Shown here: positions 1 to 10,257 of the stretch, piece by piece
Layout: each line of letters begins with the position of its first letter
Numbering within the stretch: position 1 is the first letter of the stretch
Assembly (NCBI RefSeq): GCF_026914185.1
Contig: NC_070562.1
Location: 7,936,001 to 8,000,000 of the forward strand
Direction: 5' to 3'
DNA: 64,000 nt
DNA from: Puccinia triticina
Lineage: Eukaryota; Basidiomycota; Pucciniomycetes; Pucciniales; Pucciniaceae
Program-made: the position numbers and the translations under genes
The notes under the pieces: model-generated
Database searches by the model: none
Told to the model about the DNA's origin: nothing
What the model saw: only the letters and a program-made list of their open reading frames with translations

Positions 1-482
1 ACACACCAATCGTGGCACAAATGTATGAATTTCTGCTGGAATTCATTTAAATCCTAATGTGGATAACTCATAGGACCCCGCTTTTGGTTGGGTGTTTTGG
101 GTTGCCCAGGGGAATTTTGCCTCAAAAACATACACACAAAAATATTGAAATCAGCCAAAAAAAGCTATTCACCAAGTTTGCTGAAATCTTGAATTTTTGG
201 TTACCCACCTCTACAGGGGGTTTCCAGGGTGCTAATTTAAGACTAATTTCCTGATACTTCTTACATGATTTTTTCGACTTGGTGTTGATCTGATTTGTCA
301 TAAAGTTAAAGGCCATCTAATTTGTTGGGTTGCCTGTGGATAGTGTTGTTTGAGCAACAGGAAGTCCTCGAGTATGGTCACTTTTGAAAGCATGTATTGT
401 CAATCAGTCCTTCCAGAATAGCATATCCTTGCCGGCTGGCAATATCAAAATATTTTCACAATCTTTCCCCATACGGTTGTCC
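1..482. other. Intergenic, no gene recognised
   Basis: AT-rich sequence without a convincing gene. On the minus strand the stretch 484-615, just beyond this block, holds an uninterrupted frame with C-ending codons (including a run VDLRAPGSFVLANTM) that looks exon-like, but I found neither a start nor flanking splice sites that join it to the gene at 663-1080. Confidence 0.3.
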
Positions 483-662
483 TGGAGGTGCAATCATCGT
501 GTTTGCCAATACAAAGCTGCCGGGTGCGCGAAGATCGACCGCGAGGTTAGAACCGTGTGCAGAAGTGTAGACGACTTGGACGGAAGATTGATTGTGATTA
601 GAGAAGTTTTCTTCAGTTGAGCAAAATTCTTGCTGCAGGAGCGTCAGAGAAGTAAGTAGATT

Positions 663-1080
663 TCAGGGGACAGCGGCTTGGGCTGAGGACTTGGATTTAC
701 GGCGGCGTTTGCTAGGGTCGTCGTGCTTCCGCTTTTTGGAGGTGTGCTGGTCTCGGCTCGGCCCACGTCTTGCACTATTCCGGCGGAGCAAGCAAACCTC
801 GTCCCTAATTTGGTACAGGCGGTTCTTGGTTTGGTGGGTGTTCCCGCCAATCACGTACGGCAACAAGTCGGGATCGTCCTGAACAGGTTAGGTGCAAATG
901 TATTCAAAAAGAAAAAAAGAAAAAAAAGTTCGGCAACTCCTGATGTATGTATGCAGTCGTGATCCTGATGAGAGCACTCACCAGGGGAGCAGAAAGGGCC
1001 TTCTGGACCACTTCGTAGGACTTGGCTGGGGACGTGGCGACCAATTGGATATTCAGGGGTGGCGATAGCAGTGATTCCAT
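663..1080 (-). CDS. Small basic hypothetical protein, two exons
   Basis: I do not recognise the family. Exon 1 is 1080-982 (33 codons, starts ATG, ends in phase 0 at a GTGAGT donor). The intron is 981-879, with a pyrimidine tract, a CTAAC branch site and a TTCAG acceptor. Exon 2 is 878-663. The joined frame gives about 104 residues. The N-terminal half is ordinary globular-looking sequence. The C-terminal third is strongly basic with a bipartite nuclear-signal-like stretch (KKRKHDDPSKRRRK), so a nuclear or nucleolar protein is inferred. Its ATG lies about 230 bp from the APT1 ATG on the other strand, suggesting a shared divergent promoter. Splice sites are convincing; function is unknown. Confidence 0.6.
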
Positions 1081-1311
1081 GGTACATACAGTCGTTATAT
1101 AATGGAATGGGAATGGATCCCGTTCTGTTTTGAATTCGAAGTCAATATTGTCCCAGCCACCTGCAGGGGGGGGGCTCCGGAGCCCCCGTTCAAGGGGCTT
1201 ATATGAATCGGGGGGTAGCGTTTTGTTTCGCATCTTCAAGCCAACTTTTGCGGGCAGCCGTGGATGGCGGAATGCCCCGCGCGAGTGCTGCACCATCGCT
1301 GAGCTTGAGAC
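1081..1311. promoter_or_regulatory. Divergent promoter between hypothetical gene and APT1
   Basis: These 231 bp separate two head-to-head ATGs. An AT-rich TTATATAATGG motif at about 1095 is TATA-like for the minus gene or for APT1. A GGGGGGGCTCCGGAGCCCCC palindrome-like stretch at about 1165-1187 could form a hairpin. Promoter role is inferred from position only. Confidence 0.4.
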
Positions 1312-2382
1312 ATGGCAGACGTGGAATTGTTAAAGAGCAAGTTGACGGTCCAGTCAGTATGATCCCCTACGCTCTCTTGTTATGACTTGATGGCTTGGCT
1401 GACCCCTGCGGGTTGTTATGAAGCCCGGACTTTCCTAAAAAAGTGGGTTCGTTTCTCCAGCAGATCCCTGTGTGATTTCTTTAGTCCAACACACGCCGAA
1501 CGAAGACAAACACATACCCCCCCGAGTTGCACCAGAAACTGATCCGAAAATAACTTTGTTCGCTGCACTTCTTCTGGTTGATCTCGGTCTCATTTCGGTT
1601 TCTTTTGTCAGGGAATAAACTTTCTAGATTTCTTGCCAATTTTACGAGGTAAGCCGTATTGACAATACCCAAGTTTCTTGATGATGATGATGGCTGACCA
1701 GTATGGAATGACTTTAAACCCGAAGACCCGCAGGCTTTTGAGATTTTAATAGCTCATTTTGTTCATCACATCGCCGCAAGCGTCTTGCCCAAGTTGAAAG
1801 AAGAAGGGAAAACGCTGGACGCGATCGTCGGATTGGATGCCCGTGGGTTCCTCTTGGGACCGATCATCGCTCTGAGATTGGGATGTGCGTTCGTTCCTGT
1901 GCGAAAAGCTGGGAAACTCCCTGGAGCGGTTGAAAAAGTCGAATATAGCAAGGAATATGGCACAGTGCGTCAATGTTTACCCCTCTCCTTTCTTTCTTAA
2001 AAATCGGTGTATGTCTTGGGCCGGAATGGTTAACTTTTGAGGGGTTATTCATTCTAGGATACTGCTGAAATTCAGGCCGATGCTATCAAGCCAAACCAAA
2101 ACGTCATCGTGGTTGACGACTTGATTGCCACCGGTAAGCAACCAAGCAAAAGCGATCGACCCTATTCTCCCCATCGCGCATCGTTCCCGTGATGTTTGCA
2201 TGAAGGCGAATCCTGACTTGGGTGCTTTTTGCTGCTCTTCAGGTGGCACTGCCAAAGCTGCAGGCGACTTGGTCAAGAATCTAAACGCAAACGTCTTGGA
2301 GTATCTGTTTGTCATCGAAATCGACTTTCTGGAGGGCCGAAAGACTCTCAATGCCCCCACTTATTCGGTCATCCACCATTGA
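1312..2382 (+). CDS. APT1: Adenine phosphoribosyltransferase
   Basis: Converts adenine plus PRPP to AMP in cytosolic purine salvage. Proposed exons: 1312-1356, 1425-1442, 1612-1648, 1702-1964, 2058-2133, 2243-2382, for about 192 residues (yeast Apt1 is 187). Visible family blocks are PDFPKK followed by GINFLDFLPIL, the GLDARGF and PVRKAGKLPG blocks, and the PRPP-binding loop VIVVDDLIATGGTA, split by the last intron inside a Gly codon. Introns from 1443 on are in phase with normal GT..AG ends. The first junction is not clean: the only AG before exon 2 (1422-1423) leaves one surplus base (C1424), so exon 1 and exon 2 do not join in frame. Either a base error, a non-canonical acceptor or a real lesion explains this. 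Confidence 0.88.
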
Positions 2383-2930
2383 GGAATCGGCCTCGGAACT
2401 TTATAGATCTCTGCCGTTGTCGCCTGCCCGGGAAATCCCACGATGATAGTGTATTCCCTCTTTTTCTTGATTGAGAAAGTACGAATTCCCCCCTGGCACC
2501 AACGATGAGCCACTACGCTATTTGCGGGGTACGCGTTAGCGTAGGGGCAATTATTTTCGGCCAGTAATCCGCAGCGTTAGCGGGATTTTACGGCGCTAAA
2601 AAATAAGCTGTAGCTTAGCTTTTTTTTGCGGGGGAGCGAACAGGGCACCGGCAAGTTCCCCTCTGTCCATGGCGGCGGCCAAGTGGGAGGTCCCTGAAGG
2701 ATTGGGGCTGAGGCCGGGTTTGGGTTAGGCAGCGCGATGGATCATGCGAGAGACGAGCGCAGACAGGCCCGGAAGATCCATATATGAATCCCCCAGCGAT
2801 GGAAGTTGCCAAGCCCATCGCTCCGAACTTCCTCCCTCCGAGCCCTCCTGCCCACTTCAGGGTTGTCTCTCACATTTTTGGACGCCTCCCGCCCACCCTG
2901 TCTTTAGGGGGTCCAGGGTTTATGCCTGAA
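2383..2930. other. Intergenic, GC-palindromic repeat debris
   Basis: No gene seen. 2510-2640 is rich in short GCTA/CGTTAGCG palindromes resembling the interior of the small TIR element at 9824-10134, so it is probably a degenerate relative. Confidence 0.3.
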
Positions 2931-2935
2931 CCCCT

Positions 2936-3511
2936 ATGCAAGTGCACCTCTGGATGGCCGTTGCTAACCGGCCACACAGAGCAAGGATGTACCCTCCGAT
3001 GACCGGAACTGACCGGCCATCGAGAGGACATGCACACACTTTCGACGGCTGGTGCCGGTCATCAAGAGCAAAGCAGCCCTCTCGGCGTCCGGTACTGACC
3101 GGGCATCAAGAGGACATACATATATACATAGATCACTCTTGATGGGAGCAAAGCAGCCCTCTCAATGACCAGTACTGACCGGGTACTAGTGATCTGGAGG
3201 GCTGCTTTGCTCTCAATGGCCGGTACCAGCCATCGAGAGTGTAGCACTTTGCTCTCGATGACCTGTCAGTACCGGTCATCAAGGCTTTGCTATCGATGAC
3301 CGGTCCGTACCGCTCATCGAGCGTGCTGCTTTGCTCTTGACGACCGGTTCGAGAGTTGTCCTCTCAATGGCCGGTCAGTACCAGTCATTGATGCTTTGCC
3401 CGGCACCAGCCATCGAGAGTGTGTGCATGTCCTCTCGATATCGGGCGGGTATACATAGCTTGCTCTGTGTGGCCGGTTAGTAACGGCCATCCAGAGGTGC
3501 ACTTGCACCTG
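2936..3511. repeat. Foldback element with GACCGG hairpin-array core
   Basis: The outer arms 2936-3010 and 3440-3511 are near-perfect inverted copies. Between them lie tandem degenerate units of the form GACCGG..CCGGTC with CATCGAGAGG linkers, alternating in orientation so that each unit can form its own hairpin. The same core motif recurs at 18230-19040, 20760-21130, 49150-49400 and 49850-50720. No coding capacity. Confidence 0.7.
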
Positions 3512-3539
3512 CCATCTGTGCAGGTGACGCACCCGTTTG

Positions 3540-4427
3540 CGGGCTGTGCGGTACGCTATACATACAATTACACACTTTAAGTTGAATGAGTCACCTGCTC
3601 AGTCGGCACAAACCTTGTACATGTGAAGGATACCCGAGACCTCCCGAGACCCGCGTGCCTCCAAGCACCCTTTGCCAGCATTTCGACGAGTTGCACACTT
3701 CTGGAGCATGCGGAACTTGGGTCCCTGTCACGCCACCGTGGCACCTGTACTACTGGAATGCCTTCTGGGCGCATCGGCTTTTCCCGATCTGCCCCGCTGT
3801 GTAGCTTGAGCACAAGCTTGGAAGACGGAAGTGAATTGATTGGTTTTCATCAACCGCAGCCACTGGAATTCTGGGTCCCACATTCTCGCGGGCTTGCAAG
3901 ATTGATTCAAAAGATACATCCAACTTTTAAATGCTTTTAGAAGCCTCCAGTCTTTCGATCAACAGACGGTGCAAGTTTGCCATTCAGGTTTTGAATGGCC
4001 GCAACCAAAGAGCCTGACTGTTTGAGAATACTGATAGTGATATGTACGGACAAAGCAAGCTGCGAAACAACTGGCCCGACCGACGGAAGTCGATAATATT
4101 TAACCAACAGCTCGAGCGCTCATCGCCGTTTGCCCACTCCAGATCCCCCTCGCCCCGCCGAATTTTAGTCTGCTAAGACCTCCCGATATCATCTCGTATA
4201 ACCTTGTGTGACTTTGAGGAACTTGAACTCATCCATAAGCACGGCAGACCAGGCGAAGAAGCAAGTCAGCCGCATTGAATTAGTGTGATAGTCGAGTTGA
4301 ATGTTGGTCCTATTTTGGACACTTCTTTCCTTCAACCGGGACCGTTTGTAGCGTCAAGCCATTGACTCTTTTCTGCACTTCTTTTTCGGCTTCGCAACTC
4401 GAAAGATATCTAGTCTCCGATTTCACC
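3540..4427. other. Intergenic region upstream of a small secreted ORF
   Basis: No gene with consistent splice structure was found. Short open stretches on both strands between 3577 and 3940 lack coding character. Confidence 0.3.
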
Positions 4428-4592
4428 ATGCGTTTTACCATCACCTCCGCCGGCTTGAAGTGGGAAAGCTTTCTACTGCTTAGTCTTCTCGCAGCTTCCA
4501 TCAATTCTGCTCCAACGAAACCGGTAGCTGCAACCACCCAAGGAATGTATAGCTCTGCAGGTATTTGTAATTCGCCCTGTAGATCGCATTGA
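4428..4592 (+). CDS. Candidate small secreted protein (or first exon of one)
   Basis: A 54-residue frame begins ATG at 4428. It has a positively tinged N-end, a hydrophobic core (SFLLLSLLAASINSA) and a small-residue cleavage context before PTKPVAATT, as in a signal peptide. Two cysteines close the frame. A GTATTTG donor at 4561 means it could instead be exon 1 of a longer gene whose next exon I cannot identify. Such short secreted frames are common among rust effector candidates, but nothing here shows a function. Confidence 0.35.
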   Translation: MRFTITSAGLKWESFLLLSLLAASINSAPTKPVAATTQGMYSSAGICNSPCRSH

Positions 4593-6319
4593 AGCGGTAA
4601 GATTCTACTTCGAACTTTTCATATGCCTTGTTCCACCAAGACGAGAGTCTGACTGTGTCCTATCGAAATAGGAGAGAGGACTTGATCGATTCGAGGCGAC
4701 TTTCTGAATAAATTTCGAGCCTGCGTCAACCTAGCGGCCGACGATTCCCGGCTCCATCGATTGCTATCATCTCCTACACAGATTTCACACTTCTTGAAAA
4801 AAACAAATGCAGCATTTTCCCCACTCAAGGATACCGTAATGATTGAACCCCCTCTTCTCTCCGACGAGCTCTATTTATACTATTCCACCCACCCCAAAAG
4901 CTCATCTCTCCCGGTGCCTTCACCTTTTCTCTCTCCTGTTCTCTTTGTCTCCCAGAGTTCCGTTGTCTTCTGCGCACATGAAGGAGTACCATCTCTCTTC
5001 TCGATGTTCTTCGTTCAAACTCAAATTGTATTGCTTCTATCACCACTTCCTGAAGCTTGTGTCTAACAACTGGCACCATCATCAAAGTTTTTTGATGTGC
5101 TCTTGTTATAACCGCCGTGTGAAGCTTGTGTCTAATGACTCACACGATCATCAAATACTTTCAGTCTTATAAGAACATGGTGAAACAGCGGCAGATTTGC
5201 TCTGATTCACCTGTTGGCATCGAGCTTAACTAAGCCTCTCCTTCGGAGACGCGAATAAAGTCGGAGTCGTGGCCTGAGAAGAACAGGTTTGTTGAGTAAT
5301 TTTGTTGTATTTTGATTTCAAGATCCTGTAGCACCTACAACTGAGCATCTCAACAAAGAATCAAAATAAGGGAAGTGGAGCCTACCTTCTTGCCTATGAT
5401 TTCTAAAAATAAACTATGTCAAAAGTGACATTATTGAGATTTCTACATGTGTTTCAGGAAAGCCATTTTAAGGGCTCTGAGGGGTGTGAAAGGGGTATGA
5501 TAGCGCTTTGCCCCGGCGACCAATCTGTCATTCCTGTGACAGATGATTGGCTGCTGGCCAGCTTTACAAATGGTTCCATACACAATGGCAGCTTGTTTTT
5601 TAAGATTTCAACAGTTCAGAACATGTACATAGGAAGTCCTGAGGATTGCAATGGTGCCCATGGCTTCTCAAATTTAAGAGGGGTTGGGGGTCATCTGGGG
5701 GGGGTTTATGTTCTTTACAGCCATTTGGTTGGTACTGCTCACGCAAGAACCTTGACATTGCGTGCAAGTCCCACCCTGGTGGGGGGTGCTTGCGCCACGC
5801 AAGCACAGGAGGGACTTGTGTTAAGTTTGGTTGGCACCCTTGTGGTGGTGGTGGTGGTGGCAGGTCTGAGGTGGTCAGCGTGGATTTGCGGCAGGCTGCA
5901 TGCCTGCGGGCCCCCAGGGCTTCCCCAAGCACAGTCCATGTGTAAGGCTCTTGCTTGCTGCAGAAAAGTGTCCCCACTGTGGCAAAATTTGCAATTTACG
6001 CTGGCACTATTAATAGTGCCAGATTCCCCACGGGTCTTCATTGTCTAAATTAACTGAGTCCCTTTATTGGAGGGGGGACACTATCCCGCAGGAACCCTAC
6101 AAAGGACAGATTTATGCACTATGTCAACCCCATGGCAAAAGAGAATTAGAAACATGATGTTTTTTAATCCTTTCTAGAATCTAGATGTACCATTTGTCAC
6201 CAGGTAATAAGGTTTGGGGGAGATAAATGTGCACAACATCACAGAGTTCTTTTATACATATTTTACAAATTTTTTGGGGCCTTTGGTTCCCCATGAAGTC
6301 TTTTCTTGTGACTTACAAG
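4593..6319. other. Intergenic; weak small ORF and direct repeat
   Basis: A TATA-like CTATTTATAC at about 4870 precedes a 64-codon frame at 4978-5172 (ATG start) that contains an imperfect direct repeat about 67 bp apart (KLVSN..H.HQ occurs twice, at about 5051 and 5118). Coding status is doubtful. 5230-6319 holds GT- and GGT-rich sequence and no recognisable gene. Confidence 0.3.
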
Positions 6320-6656
6320 TCAGGATGTAAAAGGGCTGGGTTTGGGTCAAAAAACAGCGCCCAAACCCAACCTGACGTTTAGCATGGGTGGGGTTGGGTC
6401 AGGGCAGATTTTAAAATATGCTGCCCAAACCCAACCTGATGTCATGCTTTTTTGGGTTGGGTTGAACCAACCTAATAGGCGCCAAAAACCCCCAACTTGA
6501 CTGTTGGAGGCGCCATAGTTGAGGAAATAGGCTGCCCAAACCAAACCTGACAATTTTACAAGTTGGGTTTGGGTCATGCCATTTTCTTTAAGAATGTGCC
6601 CAAACCCAACAGTTCTCAGGTTGGTTTTGGGTTGGCCCAACCCATTTACACCCTGA
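6320..6656. mobile_element. hAT-type MITE
   Basis: 337-bp element with terminal inverted repeats beginning TCAGGATGTAAA on the left and the complement of TCAGGGTGTAAA on the right, flanked by CTTACAAG (6312-6319) and CTTACAAC (6657-6664), an 8-bp duplication with one mismatch. The CAGGG-like end and 8-bp duplication fit the hAT superfamily. The interior is made of CCCAAACCCAACC stretches in both orientations. No transposase, so it is non-autonomous. Confidence 0.72.
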
Positions 6657-8066
6657 CTTACAACTACAAGTGTCCACTTCATTGTGTATTCCACATTTTG
6701 CACTGTACAGAATCTGAAATTGATAATGTTACAACTCTGATTGCAGCTCAACCAGAGGAGTTGAGGATTAGAAAAAATAGCAGAAAGATGGGGACAGCTT
6801 AAGTCATCCCAGAAATTTAAATTAGAGCAAAACAGGTTCAGAAACTCATGTGGGAAATTGGTTTTATGGGAAATTGGTTTTAAAAAAGTCCCCACCAAAA
6901 GGGCTAATTCTCTACTGCTGTGGTGTTGAAATATCACCTAAGTCCCTCCTTTGGAGGTTGCTTTTCTCCCCCAAGGAGGGAATTATCTGTATTCATGGGC
7001 TGACCTGAATGGACAAAACCCTTCCCAAACCCAACCCAGTTATCTACTTGGGTCTCAACAGGCCCAGTCAGTTTTTTAAAGGGAGACCTGAAGTCCGTGG
7101 TGATGTTCAGCTCAGTAGTCATGCTCAGGAAAACCAGCTTTCAAGATTCAGTGCCGGCCTTATCAAGATTCTCAAGATCCTTCCTCTCAGACTATCAAGA
7201 ACTCAAGACCCCCCCTTCCTCTTTCCTTCTCAGCAAGACCTCAATACTCAAGATCATGTTTTCCTGTCCCTCCCCAGTCCCCTTTCTTCTGTTTCTTTGT
7301 CTCCTTTGTTTTTGGTGTTGTCTTTGTGGTTTTGGCTCTTCAATTTCTTGGTCCTAACACATGTACTATGTGGTTTTATTATGCTGTTTTGTTTCTTCAC
7401 TTTTTCTTGTAGGGTTTCATTTTTGGGCTTGGTTTATTCTTTTCTTTTCTTCTCTTGTTCTGGTTTGGTGTTCTTTTTGGTTTCCTTCCTTTCTCTGTCT
7501 CTTTCACGTGTGTGTGTAGGGAGATGATGACATGTATGTGACAGGCCTCCAGGATTCCAAGTTCTGCGCAAACTTGTAATTTTATTTTTGAGGCCAGTTT
7601 GATTTGACATTGCGCACTATAAAGTACCAGCATAACGGGCGCGTCTACCGCCAACACAATGAGATGCCACAACGGGCTACAAATTTTCCGACACAAGATC
7701 CAAAGAAGAAAAGCAGCATAGAATAGAGAAAGGAAAGAAAACGGAGACAATTGGAAAGATGAAGAAATGCAAACTGGGAGAGCGGAAGGGGTGAATCAGG
7801 AGTGGGGCGATTCGCCCAGCGATGTGAGCATTGACAAGTCCGTCGAAGGAAAGATGCAGCTTCGGGTGTCCAAAAACCGGCCAGAATCGCGGAGAAAGAG
7901 GGCCACCGCGAGTGTGGCTTTCGGGACATTTAGTAGGTATCTTGATGTTAAAGAAACTGATCGCAGCTTGAGGGCTTTCAGTGTTTTACGTAATTGCTGT
8001 CGTTGCCGGGCGGAAGATCGACAATAAATCATAAAACGTTCCACCGTCTCGTTGACGTTGCACGTG
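6657..8066. other. Intergenic, pyrimidine-rich tract
   Basis: 7180-7520 is strongly TC-rich on the plus strand, producing long but low-complexity frames that I do not regard as genes. 7796-8044 on the minus strand is open and follows the RRP7-like exon, but its translation does not match the expected RRP7 tail. Confidence 0.3.
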
Positions 8067-8732
8067 TCACAGACCGCGATAGAAGCCGATGTTCAGTTGT
8101 CCGCCTCTTCGCTTCTTCTTAGAAGAAGATTCCTCGTCGGCGAGTTCGGGCTCAGAGAGAGTTTTGGCGAAGTTACGTTTCATGACTTTGACGGCGGCAG
8201 AAGCATCCCTATCGGCCATTGAGGATTGAGCGTACGGATCAGCCCCTCGAGGTTTGCTTTGAGGCTGAGTGGAGATGGTGGTGGTAGCAGTGGCCGAGCG
8301 GCCGTGTTGTCCACCACGAGAGACGACCGTCCAGCCTCCTCCGTCTTCCTCCCCGTCCTGTGCTGTTCCCTTCGAAGGCTCCTCGGCTTCCTCGCGCTCG
8401 TCCTGTGGGAGCTTCGGCGTCCGACCTGCTTCCCACTCCGCCATCCATCGATCGCAATGCTGCTTGACTTCTTTCAGTGGTGGCCGACTTCGTGTTCGCA
8501 GGCTCCGGTATCCTGCCATCCATCCTACCGAGCCACTCTGGTCGACTGCCGAAGTCTCATTGAATGGGTAAAATAGAGGTTGATAGGTGATCATCGGGGG
8601 TTTTGTTTTTTCTTCTATAACTTGATTTGCGATGTTTTCGGATCCAGCAGGGAAAATGTATACACAATTTTTTTGCCTTGGCGGGAATGGTGAAAAGTCT
8701 GTGAAAGGGGTGCTGAAACCCTTTCGAAAGTG
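8067..8732 (-). pseudogene. RRP7-like ribosome biogenesis exon, N-terminal part missing
   Basis: Rrp7 acts in the UTP-C/CURI group during small-subunit pre-rRNA processing. The frame is open from an acceptor-like TTTCAG (exon start about 8732) to 8067. It shows a region with WMAGYRSLR..RPPLKEV and CDRWMAEWEA, then an acidic linker, then GGGWTVVSRGGQHGRS, which matches the family's DGW-T-V-(T/S)RGG block, and a basic KKKRRGG stretch ending NIGFYR, where the family's C-terminal (N)FYRFQ helix begins. The stop follows two codons after FYR, so the last helix must lie in another exon or is lost. No exon for the N-terminal RNA-binding-like domain was found upstream, where the sequence turns into repeat-like DNA. 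It may be a truncated gene or an intact gene with exons I missed. Confidence 0.5.
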
Positions 8733-9823
8733 CTGAAACCAGTGGAAAATTGAGATGTGACATCGGTGTGTAGCTCAATGCACGAAAAGTGCTGCGCAGA
8801 CTTGCTGGGTTCCGCAACTATGGTTATTTGCCTCCTTCATCACCTATATCAAAGTATATACCTAAGAAAAAATTGAGGGGTTGGGTGCATGGATTGGTGC
8901 GCTATCCTACTTTGTTCAGTAATTGAACCCTAGCAGTACTAGAGATGAAGAGTTTCTGATATGCATTTCTCAAGGTTAGGAAGGTGAAGAGGACTTCATA
9001 TCTTAGTCCTTTTTTTGCTCGCCAGTTGGCACATGAAACAACGAGGCCACCAGAAGTCCTGGCAATGTAAAACCTTGATGGTTTTTTCAGTGCAACTCAA
9101 CAAGTAATGGTGTTGATTGGCTCAGGTGTGCTTATACATGAAAACCAACAACTGAAAGCTATCCCACCAGTTGAAGAAAAAGCCAGTAAAGGCTGGACCT
9201 TTGCAGCAACAGCCCCAGGGAGGCAAAAATACTAAAATAACATGAAATCAGACCAAAGTCATGCTCAAAACTACACAATTCATTGTGTGGTAGTTTACAG
9301 ATTTTAAGACCCCAATGCACCAACCAATGATGTTGATGGTATCAAGATGGACTGGATGTGCTAACTCCATGATGAACGTAAAAACAAGTTTGGCTTGGAT
9401 TACAGATCAAGCATGAACCAAAAAGAATGCATGATTCAGTTATGCAGCAAGTCTGAATATGGGCCCCAATGGCTGAGTGGAGGATGATAAAACTGGGAAG
9501 GATATGCAAGGTGAATTGTGATACATAAGGTGTTAATATTACTGGGATAGCAAATTATTGAGGTGGCCACAGTGGGAGGATAACAGCACAAAAAAGACCA
9601 AATTGGATAGGACAGATTGATATGTGATGTTTATATCTTTCAGCTAGGTATTTTGGATAGATTCTCTTGATCTTATTAAGATGAAAGATCTACTAAATGA
9701 GAAAGCGAAGATCATTAATGATCTCAAGTTTTTCAAATCAAGAAATTGAGATGATTTACTTTGGAGAGGTTGACTGGGATTTCCAACTATGTATATGTAT
9801 AGTTTTGTGAACCTATGTACAGT
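8733..9823. other. AT-rich intergenic, no gene recognised
   Basis: No long frame, no clear inverted repeats; probably decayed transposon sequence. Confidence 0.3.
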
Positions 9824-10134
9824 CAACACTGCAAGAGCTACACTTTGCTACAAAAAGCAGTGCTTTTGCGTAGCAAAGCGGAAAAATGCTACTCTGGATC
9901 CAGAGTAGCGTTAGCGCTAGCAGAAAACCGCTACTTTGACTCAGCGGTAGCAAAGCGCCAGAACCGCCACTCTCCGCTAATTGAAGCACACTATTTTCTT
10001 TATTTTTTCCCGTTAAAAAATGTAGCAAATAGCAAAGCGCCAAGCCCGCTACAAAAAGCTTATCAAAGCAGGGCCAAAAACCGCTGTGCTTTTGCTACGC
10101 AGCTGCTTTGAGTAGCGTAGCTCTTGCACTGTTG
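9824..10134. mobile_element. Small TIR element (MITE)
   Basis: 311 bp. Ends are CAACACTGCAAGAGCTAC on the left and the complement of CAACAGTGCAAGAGCTAC on the right. Flanks are GTACAGT (9817-9823) and GTACAGT (10135-10141), a 7-bp duplication, or 8 bp with one mismatch. The interior consists of GCTAC/GTAGC-rich palindromes. No coding. Confidence 0.65.
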
Positions 10135-10257
10135 GTACAGTGGGTCATCTAATGTTTTTGGCACCACATTTTTGAATGCAGAAGCTCATGCCGCTCAGGC
10201 CACAGCCTTCAAGTCATGAGATTGGCTACAGGAATGGAAAATAAGTTTCTAAGAATG

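Noticed and set aside
5646..5945. Gly-rich frames on both strands
   Set aside because: They come from GGT/GTG simple sequence; no start context and no conserved block.
7009..7527. 172-codon frame on the plus strand
   Set aside because: It is produced by a TC-rich tract (Phe/Leu/Ser runs) without codon bias or splice structure.
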